Positions 1 to 4,966 are shown, counted from the first letter of the stretch. The stretch is DNA of 5,925 bases from Oscillospiraceae bacterium UBA4632 (GCA_002405995.1 DHMW01000127.1:1479-7403), one strand, 5' to 3'. Translations and numbers: made by a program. The notes: generated from the sequence alone by a model not told the origin.

Positions 1-1
1 C

Positions 2-127
2 TCCGAGATCGGCTTCGCGCCCGAAAACGCAACGGACGAGGTCAAGGCCAGCGGTGCGCGCATCGTCTGCCACTGCAAGGACGGGGCGCTTGCCGACGTG
101 GTGGATATTCTGGACAGGCGGTATTGA
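2..127 (+). CDS. HAD-superfamily (Cof-like) hydrolase, C-terminal 41 residues only
   Basis: Only the last 41 codons are in the window, read in the frame starting at base 2 and ending in TGA at 125-127. The visible protein has the segment GFAPENATDEVKASGARIV followed by a 'DGALADVVDILD' helix. This resembles the C-terminal end of Cof-type HAD hydrolases (usually 'gnA..eVK..A..vt....dGva..l'), which dephosphorylate small phosphorylated metabolites in the cytosol. The catalytic DxD motif, the cap domain and the Mg-binding loop would all lie upstream of the window, so neither activity nor substrate can be judged. G/C-rich third positions agree with real coding sequence. The gene converges with the minus-strand ECF gene, with the hairpin at 148-186 between them. 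The family call rests on a short tail and is moderately sure; the reading frame is more secure. Confidence 0.7.
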   Translation, partial: SEIGFAPENATDEVKASGARIVCHCKDGALADVVDILDRRY

Positions 128-147
128 GACGCTCCCCGTCTCGCAGC

Positions 148-186
148 AAAAAACGCGCGGACACCCGGAAGGGTGCCCGCGCGTTT
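148..186 (-). terminator. Intrinsic terminator of the methyltransferase/ECF operon, possibly bidirectional
   Basis: A 16-bp stem (151-166 with 171-186) closes on a GGAA tetraloop. On the plus strand it has one A-C mismatch (161/176). On the minus strand the same position is a G-U wobble, so the minus transcript is fully paired, and it is followed by a run of six T (complement of A148-153). It starts 27 bases beyond the ECF stop codon. It could also stop plus-strand transcription from the HAD gene, although the plus strand has only a short TTT after the stem. Confidence 0.85.
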
Positions 187-213
187 GTGCGCGTTGGAAA
201 AATGCCAAACGGT

Positions 214-756
214 TCAGCGGCGGATGACCTTTGCGTTTTCAAGCGCCATAACGAGGATGGGAATCAGAATGATATGCAGGATAATGCCGGGCAGCGCCGT
301 GGTAAATCCCCCGGCGAGGAACGCCGCCCAGGTGAACGCGCCGCCGCTCATGCCCATGATAACGGCCATGGCAGCGCCCCAGACCGCGCGGCCGAGCAGC
401 ATGGCAAGGATGAGCGCAAGGTAGATGCTGCTCTTTTTCTTCGGCAGCAGCCGGTAGAAGATCCCGGCAAAGACGCCGTAGGCAAGCAGCTCGGCGCTCA
501 TGGCAAACGCCGTTGGGAACGGCGGCATACCGAACATCCAATGCCGCAGCAGCGGGGCGATGAGACCGACTGCGCCCGCCCAGGCGGGACCGCACAGGAA
601 GCCCGCCAGCAGCACAGGGATGTGCATAGGGCAGAGCATGGAGCCGATCTGCGGGATCTGCCCCGTGAAGAACGGGAGAATGATGCACAGCGCCAGGCAG
701 GCGGCGGCATAGGTCAGATCGCGGAGGATCCCTCTGGTCTTGCGTGACATGGACAT
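214..756 (-). CDS. ECF transporter S component (substrate-binding membrane subunit)
   Basis: A 180-residue, very hydrophobic protein with about six membrane segments (roughly residues 12-31, 43-57, 58-73, 83-104, 111-133 and 144-172) and basic ends. The region QIPQIGSMLCPMHIPVLL (33-50), the later LIAPLL (65-70) and FGMPPFP (75-81), and the ElxxYG-type helix around residues 89-94 are typical of the ECF_trnsprt family (Pfam PF12822, COG4684). This family contains S components for vitamins and related compounds. S components bind the substrate in the membrane and dock on a shared EcfA-EcfA'-EcfT module. No such genes are in the window, so this is probably a group II S component using a module encoded elsewhere. 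The substrate cannot be read from the sequence. The start at 756 has AAGGAAGG eight bases upstream; a second ATG two codons later is also possible. It lies 26 bp behind the methyltransferase and is probably cotranscribed with it. Confidence 0.9.
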   Translation of the reverse strand: MSMSRKTRGILRDLTYAAACLALCIILPFFTGQIPQIGSMLCPMHIPVLLAGFLCGPAWAGAVGLIAPLLRHWMFGMPPFPTAFAMSAELLAYGVFAGIFYRLLPKKKSSIYLALILAMLLGRAVWGAAMAVIMGMSGGAFTWAAFLAGGFTTALPGIILHIILIPILVMALENAKVIRR

Positions 757-782
757 GGCGTTTTCCTTCCTTTGCTTCGGAT

Positions 783-1370
783 TCAGGGTTTTTTCACGGC
801 GGTGAGCTGGTACATCGTATCGTCCGAGATCCTGACGAGCGGCGTAAGCTCCGCCGGAAGGAGCGCGGCGAGCGCGTCAAGCTCCGGCAGGCCGATGGAG
901 ACCGCGCTGGCCGCGCCGGAATGATGGTGCGCGAGCTTTTCGCGGCTCATGCCGTGGGCGATGGTCAACGTACCGCCGGGCGAGACGAGCCGGGCGAGCA
1001 CGGCGAGGATGCGCGCGCTGTCCGGAAAGTGGGGAAAGGCATTGTAGACCACGACGCAGTCGAAGGTCCCGCCGAAGGCGTAGCTCTCCACATCGCCGCA
1101 GAGGACGGTAATGGGCTTGCCCGCCGCCTTGCTGCGGGCGATATCCGCCATGGCGGGAGAAATGTCGATCGCCGTGACGTGCGATACGCCGCGGGCAAGG
1201 TAATCGGGAAACAGCACGCCCGTGCCGCAGGCAACATCGAGCACCGTTTTCCCCGCGCCGACGCGCGCACCGTCGAGGATCGTTCCGATCACACGCTCGC
1301 TGCGCACCATGCCGGCATCCCACGTGGGGGCGCAGGCATCGAAAAAGGCGCGCACGCTGTCCTTATCCAC
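783..1370 (-). CDS. Class I SAM-dependent methyltransferase, small-molecule type, GTG start
   Basis: A 195-residue Rossmann-fold methyltransferase acting in the cytosol. Motif I is VLDVACGTG (residues 43-51). The acidic residue that binds the SAM ribose is D69 in 'TAIDIS', and 'LCGDVESY' and 'FDCVVVYNAFPHF' follow as motifs II/III. The N-terminal 'AFFDACAPTWD' and the later 'IAHGMSREKLAHHH' segment resemble a clostridial methyltransferase family known to me only from genome annotation; its substrate is unknown. The reading frame stays open far upstream into mnmA, but similarity begins at the GTG at 1370, which has a strong GGAGGG ribosome site six bases away and a promoter at 1405-1433. The ECF S gene follows after 26 bp. 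A functional link, such as modifying the imported compound or its product, is only an inference from gene order. Confidence 0.9.
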   Translation of the reverse strand: MDKDSVRAFFDACAPTWDAGMVRSERVIGTILDGARVGAGKTVLDVACGTGVLFPDYLARGVSHVTAIDISPAMADIARSKAAGKPITVLCGDVESYAFGGTFDCVVVYNAFPHFPDSARILAVLARLVSPGGTLTIAHGMSREKLAHHHSGAASAVSIGLPELDALAALLPAELTPLVRISDDTMYQLTAVKKP

Positions 1371-1374
1371 GCGC

Positions 1375-1385
1375 TTCCCTCCCCC
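1375..1385 (-). promoter_or_regulatory. Ribosome binding site that fixes the GTG start of the methyltransferase
   Basis: Read on the minus strand, GGGGGAGGGAA precedes GTG, with GGAGGG six bases from the start codon. No ATG in the same frame has a comparable site, and the open frame upstream overlaps the small ORF unit and mnmA on the same strand. This is why the 195-residue form was chosen over the 347-residue open frame. Confidence 0.75.
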
Positions 1386-1404
1386 GCTCCTTTTCTGTAG
1401 AATC

Positions 1405-1433
1405 ACTATACAAAACGCAGCCGGCCGCCGCAA
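1405..1433 (-). promoter_or_regulatory. Sigma-A type promoter of the methyltransferase/ECF operon
   Basis: On the minus strand TTGCGG (1428-1433) is separated by 17 bp from TATAGT (1405-1410), about 35 bases upstream of the GTG start. The -10 matches consensus at five of six positions; the -35 matches only in TTG. A G/C palindrome CCCCCCGGGGGG (1435-1446) and an A/T tract (1447-1457) lie just upstream; the tract could act like a distal UP element. Confidence 0.6.
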
Positions 1434-1464
1434 GCCCCCCGGGGGGATAAAATTTTTCTTCCGC

Positions 1465-1480
1465 TGCACGATTTCGTGCA
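1465..1480. promoter_or_regulatory. 16-bp dyad in a divergent promoter region, candidate operator
   Basis: TGCACGA-TT-TCGTGCA has perfect 7-bp arms around two central bases. It sits where the -35 element of the plus-strand small-ORF promoter should be (-10 at 1501-1506) and about 60-75 bases upstream of the minus-strand methyltransferase start site. A repressor bound here would block the plus promoter and could also affect the divergent one. It could alternatively form a short RNA hairpin, but it lies upstream of both predicted transcripts, which favours a DNA site. No regulator gene is adjacent. Confidence 0.5.
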
Positions 1481-1500
1481 ACTTCCCGGCGCTGCGCACA

Positions 1501-1506
1501 TATACT
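1501..1506 (+). promoter_or_regulatory. -10 element TATACT of the small-ORF promoter
   Basis: TATACT matches the sigma-A -10 consensus at five of six positions and lies 40 bases upstream of the small ORF start. The -35 region (about 1478-1483) has no good match and overlaps the dyad at 1465-1480, so the promoter may be weak alone or dependent on an activator. Confidence 0.5.
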
Positions 1507-1545
1507 GTCCGGGTGGCGGCAGCGACAGAGAGGAAGGTTGATCCG

Positions 1546-1629
1546 ATGAGGAAGCATGAAAGGGAACCGCGCCGCGGAGACGTGGACGACATGATCTTCG
1601 GCGACGAACGGCATATCAGCGAACGATAA
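1546..1629 (+). CDS. Small ORF, 27 residues, highly charged, function unknown
   Basis: I do not recognise this protein. It runs from ATG at 1546 to TAA at 1627-1629 and reads MRKHEREPRRGDVDDMIFGD plus seven more residues. About 15 of 27 residues are charged (7 basic Arg/Lys, 8 acidic, plus two His), with one short hydrophobic patch (MIF), so it should be soluble. There is no signal peptide or membrane segment. Support for translation: GAGAGGAAGG ends eight bases before the ATG, a -10 element lies 40 bases upstream, and a perfect palindrome terminator begins one base after the stop codon. It therefore has the full anatomy of a monocistronic transcript of about 150 nt. It lies between the divergent methyltransferase operon and the convergent mnmA. 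It could be a small regulatory protein or a small RNA carrying an ORF. The frame is open far upstream, but that part is antisense to the methyltransferase. Confidence 0.55.
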   Translation: MRKHEREPRRGDVDDMIFGDERHISER

Positions 1630-1630
1630 G

Positions 1631-1666
1631 GAAGGCTCCGCCCGCGGGCGGAGCCTTCTGCTCTTT
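1631..1666. terminator. Terminator shared by the small ORF (+) and mnmA (-)
   Basis: Bases 1631-1658 form a perfect 28-bp palindrome (GAAGGCTCCGCCCG and its complement), giving a stem of 12 or more pairs with a CGCG loop. On the plus strand it is followed by the T-rich TGCTCTTTCCTT, starting directly after the small ORF stop. In the minus direction it lies about 20 bases beyond the mnmA stop, but the T-rich tail is poor (CTTATCGTT). It probably separates the convergent transcripts. Confidence 0.8.
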
Positions 1667-1678
1667 CCTTGCGGCGCG

Positions 1679-2716
1679 CTACAGCGCGCGCTCGATCGTG
1701 CCGCCGCCGAGGACCTCGTCCCCGTCGTAAAAGACGACGGCCTGACCCGCCGTGACGGCGCGCTGCGGCGTAAGCAGCTCCACATGCGCGCCGCCGGGCG
1801 CAAGCGGCGTGACGACCGCCTCGCACTCCTTCTGGCTGTAGCGCGTTTTGGCGGTGCAGCGCACCTCCTCCCCCGGCGCGCCGCCCGCGATCCAGTTCAC
1901 GTGCGAAGCAAGCAGCGCTCCGGAGAACAGCTCGGCGTCATCGCCGAGCAAAACGGTGTTGGTTCCGGCATTTTTGGCGATCACATAGAGCGGACGGTCC
2001 GCGCTGACGCCAAGCCCCTTGCGCTGCCCCGCCGTGTAGCAGACGAGCCCGCGGTGCCGCCCCAGCACGCGGCCGGACGCATCCACGAAATCGCCCGGCT
2101 CGGGCGTCACGCCGCCGTAGTCGCGCAGGAAGCGGACATAGTCCCCGTCGGGGATGAAGCAGATATCCTGCGAGTCGGCCTGATGGGCGCTGGCAAGGCC
2201 GGCCTCCGCCGCCCGCTCGCGGATCTCGGGCTTTTCAAAGCCGCCGACGGGCAGCAGCAGATGCGCGAGCTGAGCCTGCGTGAGCTGATAGAGCACATAG
2301 CTCTGGTCCTTGGCGCGGCTCACGCCGCGCAGCAGGCGGTAGCGCCCGCGCTCTTCGTCATAGCCGACGCGGGCATAGTGCCCCGTCGCGATGCAGTCAA
2401 ATCCCATCTCGAGCGCGCGGTCCAGAAACGCGCCGAACTTGAGGCAGCGGTTGCAGTCGATACAGGGGTTCGGCGTGCGCCCCGCGCAGTACTCGCGGAC
2501 GAAGCGGTCCATGACCTCGCGCGCAAAGCGCCCGCTCTCGTCAAAGGTGTAAAAGGGAATGCCCAGCTCCGCGCAGACGGCGCGCGCGCCGTCCGTATCG
2601 TTGCCGCAGAGGGAAAGCGACGCGCCCGCGCAGTCGTACCCCTGCCGCAGCAGCAAAAGCGCGGCGGCGGAGGAATCCACGCCGCCGCTCATGGCGATCA
2701 GAACTTTTTTCTTCAT
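1679..2716 (-). CDS. mnmA: tRNA-specific 2-thiouridylase MnmA
   Basis: A 345-residue enzyme that activates U34 of Lys, Glu and Gln tRNAs with ATP and thiolates it at C2 (s2U) in the cytosol. The N-terminal PP-loop ATPase motif is SGGVDSS (residues 10-16). The tRNA-binding and catalytic core has GRTPNPCIDCNRCLKF (79-94), ATGHYAR (110-116), KDQSYVLYQL (136-145) and DSQDICFIPDGDY (181-193). The C-terminal beta-barrel contains YTAGQRKGLG (227-236), KTRYSQ (290-295) and YDGDEVLGGGTI (330-341). The expected catalytic cysteines are C88 and C186. The position usually Asp in E. coli-type MnmA is C85, giving a CxxC plus C arrangement, with C91 in addition. The length is slightly below the usual 355-370. 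The start at 2716 has GGGAG ten bases upstream; longer open frame upstream overlaps the kinase gene and has no MnmA similarity. It follows the kinase gene by 16 bp. Confidence 0.97.
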   Translation of the reverse strand: MKKKVLIAMSGGVDSSAAALLLLRQGYDCAGASLSLCGNDTDGARAVCAELGIPFYTFDESGRFAREVMDRFVREYCAGRTPNPCIDCNRCLKFGAFLDRALEMGFDCIATGHYARVGYDEERGRYRLLRGVSRAKDQSYVLYQLTQAQLAHLLLPVGGFEKPEIRERAAEAGLASAHQADSQDICFIPDGDYVRFLRDYGGVTPEPGDFVDASGRVLGRHRGLVCYTAGQRKGLGVSADRPLYVIAKNAGTNTVLLGDDAELFSGALLASHVNWIAGGAPGEEVRCTAKTRYSQKECEAVVTPLAPGGAHVELLTPQRAVTAGQAVVFYDGDEVLGGGTIERAL

Positions 2717-2732
2717 CAAGGCGCCGCTCCCG

Positions 2733-3557
2733 TCAGTCGAGATATCGCTGCAAAAACGCTTCGGCGGGCAGTGCGTCGGCAAGCTCGACGAGCGTGGGGT
2801 TGAAGCCGCCGGTATAGTCGCTGCCCCTGTCGCGCAGGCGTGCCCGCCCGCTCCTGACGGCGGGAAGCGAAAGCGTGAAGCGGGAGCCCCCGCCCTCCTC
2901 CGAGCTCGCGACCAGCGACCCGCCGTGCCCCTGCGCGATGCGCTGGCAGATGGCAAGCCCCAGCCCAAGGCCGTGCGGAACGGGGTCGAAACGGTCCGTT
3001 TCCAGGAAGCGGTCGAAAAGGTGGTCGAGCCGCTCGGCGCTCATGCCGCAGCCCGTATCGCTGACGGTGATGCGGACCGCGGCCCCCTCCGCCCGGACGC
3101 GGACGCTCACCTGCCCGCCGGAGGGCGTGAACTTGAGGGCGTTGGAGAGGAGATTCATCAGAAGCTTATGCAGCGCGCCCGCATCCATGCCGATGATGCG
3201 GCTCTCGCGGTCAGCGGAAAACGCGAGCGCCACGCCGCGCTGCCCGAAGAGAAATTCGACCTCGCGGCAGACGCTGCGGCACAGCCCGACGATATCATCG
3301 TCGGAAAGGGCAAAGCGGTCCCGCTCGAAAAGCCGCCCCGCATCCGTCAGGTTGCCGGCAAGGCGGCAGAGCTGATAATAGCTCTGGTCGAATACGGCGG
3401 CGGCACGGTCTGCCGCCGGGTCCTTCTCCCGCGCTTCGGGCGGGGCAAGGCGATCGACCGCCGCATAAAGATTTGTCATCACGCTGCGCAGCTGCAGAGC
3501 GATGTTCGGCAGCATGCCGGCAAGCATATCCAGTTCTTCTTCCGTGTATTCCCGCAT
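2733..3557 (-). CDS. Soluble histidine-kinase-like ATPase lacking the usual phospho-acceptor His
   Basis: A 274-residue cytosolic protein with no membrane segment or recognisable sensor domain. Residues about 8-75 form a helical, dimerisation-like region (LPNIALQLRSVMTNLYAAVDRL at 16-37, split here as two helical turns; then AAVFDQSYYQLCRLAGNL, 53-70). A HATPase_c domain follows (about 90-232): N box LLMNLLSNALKFTP (132-145) with N135 and N139, G1 box DTGCGM (167-172), F box LFDRF (180-184), G2 box GLGLGLAI (196-203). Where kinases have 'SHELRTPL' this protein has A20-L-Q-L-R-S, with Leu at the His position. ATP-binding residues look intact. A 40-residue tail with 'DYTGGFNPTLVELADALP' follows. 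No response regulator is nearby. The start at 3557 has GAGGAG five bases upstream. It is likely cotranscribed with mnmA. It may be a His-less kinase relative using another acceptor, a regulator by binding, or a phosphatase; the HATPase call is sure, the activity is not. Confidence 0.88.
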   Translation of the reverse strand: MREYTEEELDMLAGMLPNIALQLRSVMTNLYAAVDRLAPPEAREKDPAADRAAAVFDQSYYQLCRLAGNLTDAGRLFERDRFALSDDDIVGLCRSVCREVEFLFGQRGVALAFSADRESRIIGMDAGALHKLLMNLLSNALKFTPSGGQVSVRVRAEGAAVRITVSDTGCGMSAERLDHLFDRFLETDRFDPVPHGLGLGLAICQRIAQGHGGSLVASSEEGGGSRFTLSLPAVRSGRARLRDRGSDYTGGFNPTLVELADALPAEAFLQRYLD

Positions 3558-3705
3558 GGCGTCTCCTCATAAATCAACAGCAGCTATGGTGTAGTATCCG
3601 ACGCGGCGGGCAAATCTTGTATGGAAAAAAATGCAGGCAGCATATGATGTTATTTCATTTTGTCGGTTACAGTACCATGAGGTTATCAGAGTTTTGGTGA
3701 AAAAG

Positions 3706-3734
3706 CAAGAAGTTTGTGAAATTTCTTGTTTTTT
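3706..3734 (+). terminator. Terminator-like hairpin with T6 tail upstream of the gapA promoter
   Basis: CAAGAAGTTT (3706-3715) pairs with AAATTTCTTG (3719-3728), including one G-U pair, around a GTG loop, and six T follow at once (3729-3734). On the minus strand the same dyad is followed by CTTTTT. No plus-strand gene ends here, so the stopped transcript, if any, is unknown. It could end a small RNA starting near 3650, act as an attenuator in a long minus-strand leader of the kinase gene, or be a protein-binding site. Confidence 0.45.
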
Positions 3735-3745
3735 AAAAAAAAGGC

Positions 3746-3773
3746 TTGCATTTTGCACCGCTTGCTGTATAAT
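3746..3773 (+). promoter_or_regulatory. Sigma-A promoter of gapA
   Basis: A perfect TATAAT (3768-3773) is preceded, with a 16-bp spacer, by TTGCAT (3746-3751). Transcription should start near 3780, giving a leader of about 48 bases that ends in AAGGAAG, eight bases before the gapA ATG. This is the best promoter in the window, as expected for a highly expressed glycolytic gene. Confidence 0.8.
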
Positions 3774-3798
3774 ATCAAACGTACCATACATTTGATAT
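3772..3798. promoter_or_regulatory. Inverted repeat overlapping the gapA -10 and start site, candidate operator
   Basis: ATATCAAA (3772-3779) and TTTGATAT (3791-3798) are perfect 8-bp inverted arms separated by 11 bases. The left arm overlaps the end of the -10 hexamer and the centre lies at about +5, a classic repressor position. It does not match the Rex consensus that I know from Clostridia. Because the arms are A/T-only except one base each, chance occurrence is possible. Confidence 0.4.
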
Positions 3799-3827
3799 AT
3801 TCCAAAAACTGAAAGGAAGTAAGTTTT

Positions 3828-4844
3828 ATGAGCATTAAGGTTGGCATCAACGGCTTCGGCCGCATTGGCCGTATGGTCTTTCGCGCAAGCCTGAATCATC
3901 CCGAGATCGAGATCGTGGGCATCAACGACCTCTGCCCCGCCGATTATCTCGCCTATATGCTGAAATACGATACCATGCACGGCAGGTTCGCCGCCGACGT
4001 GAAGAGCAACGACCACGCCATCGTCGTCAACGGCCGCGAGATCCCCGTGTTTGCCGAGCGCAACCCCGCCGACCTGCCCTGGGGCAAGATCGGCGCGGAG
4101 TATATCGTCGAGTCCACCGGCCTGTTCCTGACGAAGGAAAAGGCGCAGGCGCACATCGACGCCGGCGCGAAGAAGGTCGTCATGTCCGCACCGTCCAAGG
4201 ATGACACGCCGATGTTCGTCTGCGGCGTCAACCTCGACGCCTACACGAGCGATATGCAGTTCGTTTCCAACGCCTCCTGCACCACCAACTGCCTGGCCCC
4301 CATCGCCAAGGTGCTGAACGACAGCTTCGGCATCAAGGACGGCCTGATGACCACGGTGCATTCCGTCACCGCGACGCAGAAGACCGTGGACGGCCCGTCC
4401 CTGAAGGACTGGCGCGGCGGCCGCGCCGCCACGGGCAATATCATCCCCTCCTCCACCGGCGCCGCCAAGGCCGTCGGCAAGGTCATCCCCGCGCTCAACG
4501 GCAAGCTGACGGGCATGTCCATGCGCGTTCCCACGCTGGATGTTTCCGTGGTCGATCTGACGGTCAACCTCGAGAAGCCCGCCACCTATGACGAGATCTG
4601 CGCCGCCATGAAGAAGGCAAGCGAGGGCGAGCTGAAGGGGATCCTCGGCTACACCGACGAAGCCGTCGTCTCGTCCGATTTCCTTGGCGATGCGCGCACG
4701 TCCATCTTTGACGCCAAGGCCGGTATCGCGCTGACGGACACGTTCGTCAAGGTCGTGAGCTGGTACGACAACGAGATCGGCTACTCCAACAAGGTGCTCG
4801 ACCTGATCGCGCATATGTATTCCGTCGATCACGCGGCAAAGTAA
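3828..4844 (+). CDS. gapA: Glyceraldehyde-3-phosphate dehydrogenase, type I
   Basis: A full-length 338-residue enzyme converting glyceraldehyde-3-phosphate, NAD and phosphate to 1,3-bisphosphoglycerate in glycolysis. The N-terminal Rossmann domain starts INGFGRIGR (7-15). D34 in 'GINDL' is the residue that favours NAD over NADP. The active site is NASCTTNCLAP (148-158) with nucleophile C151 and base H178 in 'TTVHSVT'. The segment DGPSLKDWRGGRAATGNIIP (188-207), then SSTGAAKAVGKVIP, is of the E. coli/eukaryote-like class rather than the 'DLRRAR' form common in Bacillus. The C-terminal WYDNEIGYSNKVLDL (312-326) is intact. Codons are strongly biased to C-ending forms (ATC, GGC, GCC, GAC) with AAG for Lys, more uniformly than in neighbours, as in highly expressed genes. 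AAGGAAG lies eight bases before the ATG. It appears monocistronic, with its own promoter and terminator and no cggR or pgk alongside. Confidence 0.98.
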   Translation: MSIKVGINGFGRIGRMVFRASLNHPEIEIVGINDLCPADYLAYMLKYDTMHGRFAADVKSNDHAIVVNGREIPVFAERNPADLPWGKIGAEYIVESTGLFLTKEKAQAHIDAGAKKVVMSAPSKDDTPMFVCGVNLDAYTSDMQFVSNASCTTNCLAPIAKVLNDSFGIKDGLMTTVHSVTATQKTVDGPSLKDWRGGRAATGNIIPSSTGAAKAVGKVIPALNGKLTGMSMRVPTLDVSVVDLTVNLEKPATYDEICAAMKKASEGELKGILGYTDEAVVSSDFLGDARTSIFDAKAGIALTDTFVKVVSWYDNEIGYSNKVLDLIAHMYSVDHAAK

Positions 4845-4862
4845 AAAAGCTTCTTTTCGTGT

Positions 4863-4882
4863 CCCCGCTCAAAAAAGCGGGG
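4863..4882 (+). other. Small hairpin just downstream of gapA
   Basis: CCCCGCT and AGCGGGG form a 7-bp stem around CAAAAA, 18 bases after the gapA stop. No U-run follows, so it is not a good intrinsic terminator by itself. It may protect the 3' end of the mRNA or assist the terminator at 4902. Confidence 0.45.
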
Positions 4883-4901
4883 CGGTGCTCCTCTTGAACG
4901 G

Positions 4902-4936
4902 GAGGGACCTCTTTTCGGGGTCCCTCTTGTTATTTT
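4902..4936 (+). terminator. Intrinsic terminator of gapA
   Basis: GAGGGACCTC (4902-4911) pairs with GGGGTCCCTC (4917-4926), with one U-G pair, around a TTTTC loop. The T-rich TTGTTATTTT (4927-4936) follows. The stem begins 57 bases after the stop codon. Its tail overlaps the -35 element of the next promoter. Confidence 0.85.
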
Positions 4937-4956
4937 CTGCGGAAACGTGGTATAGT
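4927..4956 (+). promoter_or_regulatory. Promoter of the DUF2461 gene
   Basis: TTGTTA (4927-4932; four of six consensus bases) and TATAGT (4951-4956; five of six) are 18 bp apart. The -35 lies in the U-tract DNA of the gapA terminator, so the two transcription units are packed together. Initiation is expected near 4963, right at the first leader hairpin. Confidence 0.65.
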
Positions 4957-4966
4957 AGGAGCCGGC

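Larger units (their letters stand above)
3558..3827. other. AT-rich divergent intergenic region between the kinase gene and gapA
   Basis: These 270 bases are far richer in A/T than the coding DNA on either side, especially 3610-3830. They hold the gapA promoter, an inverted repeat over its -10 region and a terminator-like hairpin, listed separately. The heptamer GTACCAT occurs at 3672 and again at 3781. I found no convincing sigma-A promoter for the kinase gene; TATTAT overlapping the gapA -10 on the minus strand is a weak option. Confidence 0.6.

Noticed and set aside
1371..1545. Riboswitch or T-box upstream of the methyltransferase/ECF operon
   Set aside because: The predicted minus-strand leader is only about 30 bases, too short for any known vitamin riboswitch, and no T-box or conserved loop motifs were seen.
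1371..1826. N-terminal extension of the methyltransferase to 347 residues
   Set aside because: The extra part is antisense to the small ORF, overlaps the 3' end of mnmA in another frame and has no methyltransferase similarity. The GTG at 1370 has the strong ribosome site.
2717..2968. N-terminal extension of MnmA to 429 residues
   Set aside because: It overlaps the end of the kinase gene on the same strand, and MnmA similarity begins exactly at MKKKVLIAMSGG (2716).
1784..3572. Long plus-strand open frames (1784-2803 and 2559-3572) over mnmA and the kinase gene
   Set aside because: They are shadows of GC-rich minus-strand genes with clear conserved motifs. The translations are Ala/Arg-rich without domains, and neither start has a good ribosome site.
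3711..3728. Rex-like operator (TTGTGAA...) upstream of gapA
   Set aside because: Only one half-site resembles the consensus; the other half (TTCTTG) does not match. The dyad is explained better as a terminator-like hairpin.
3567..4832. 421-codon open frame antisense to gapA
   Set aside because: It covers nearly the whole gapA gene on the other strand. The long open frame follows from the strong C-ending codon bias of gapA; the protein is low-complexity, rich in D, H, V and G, with no recognisable family.
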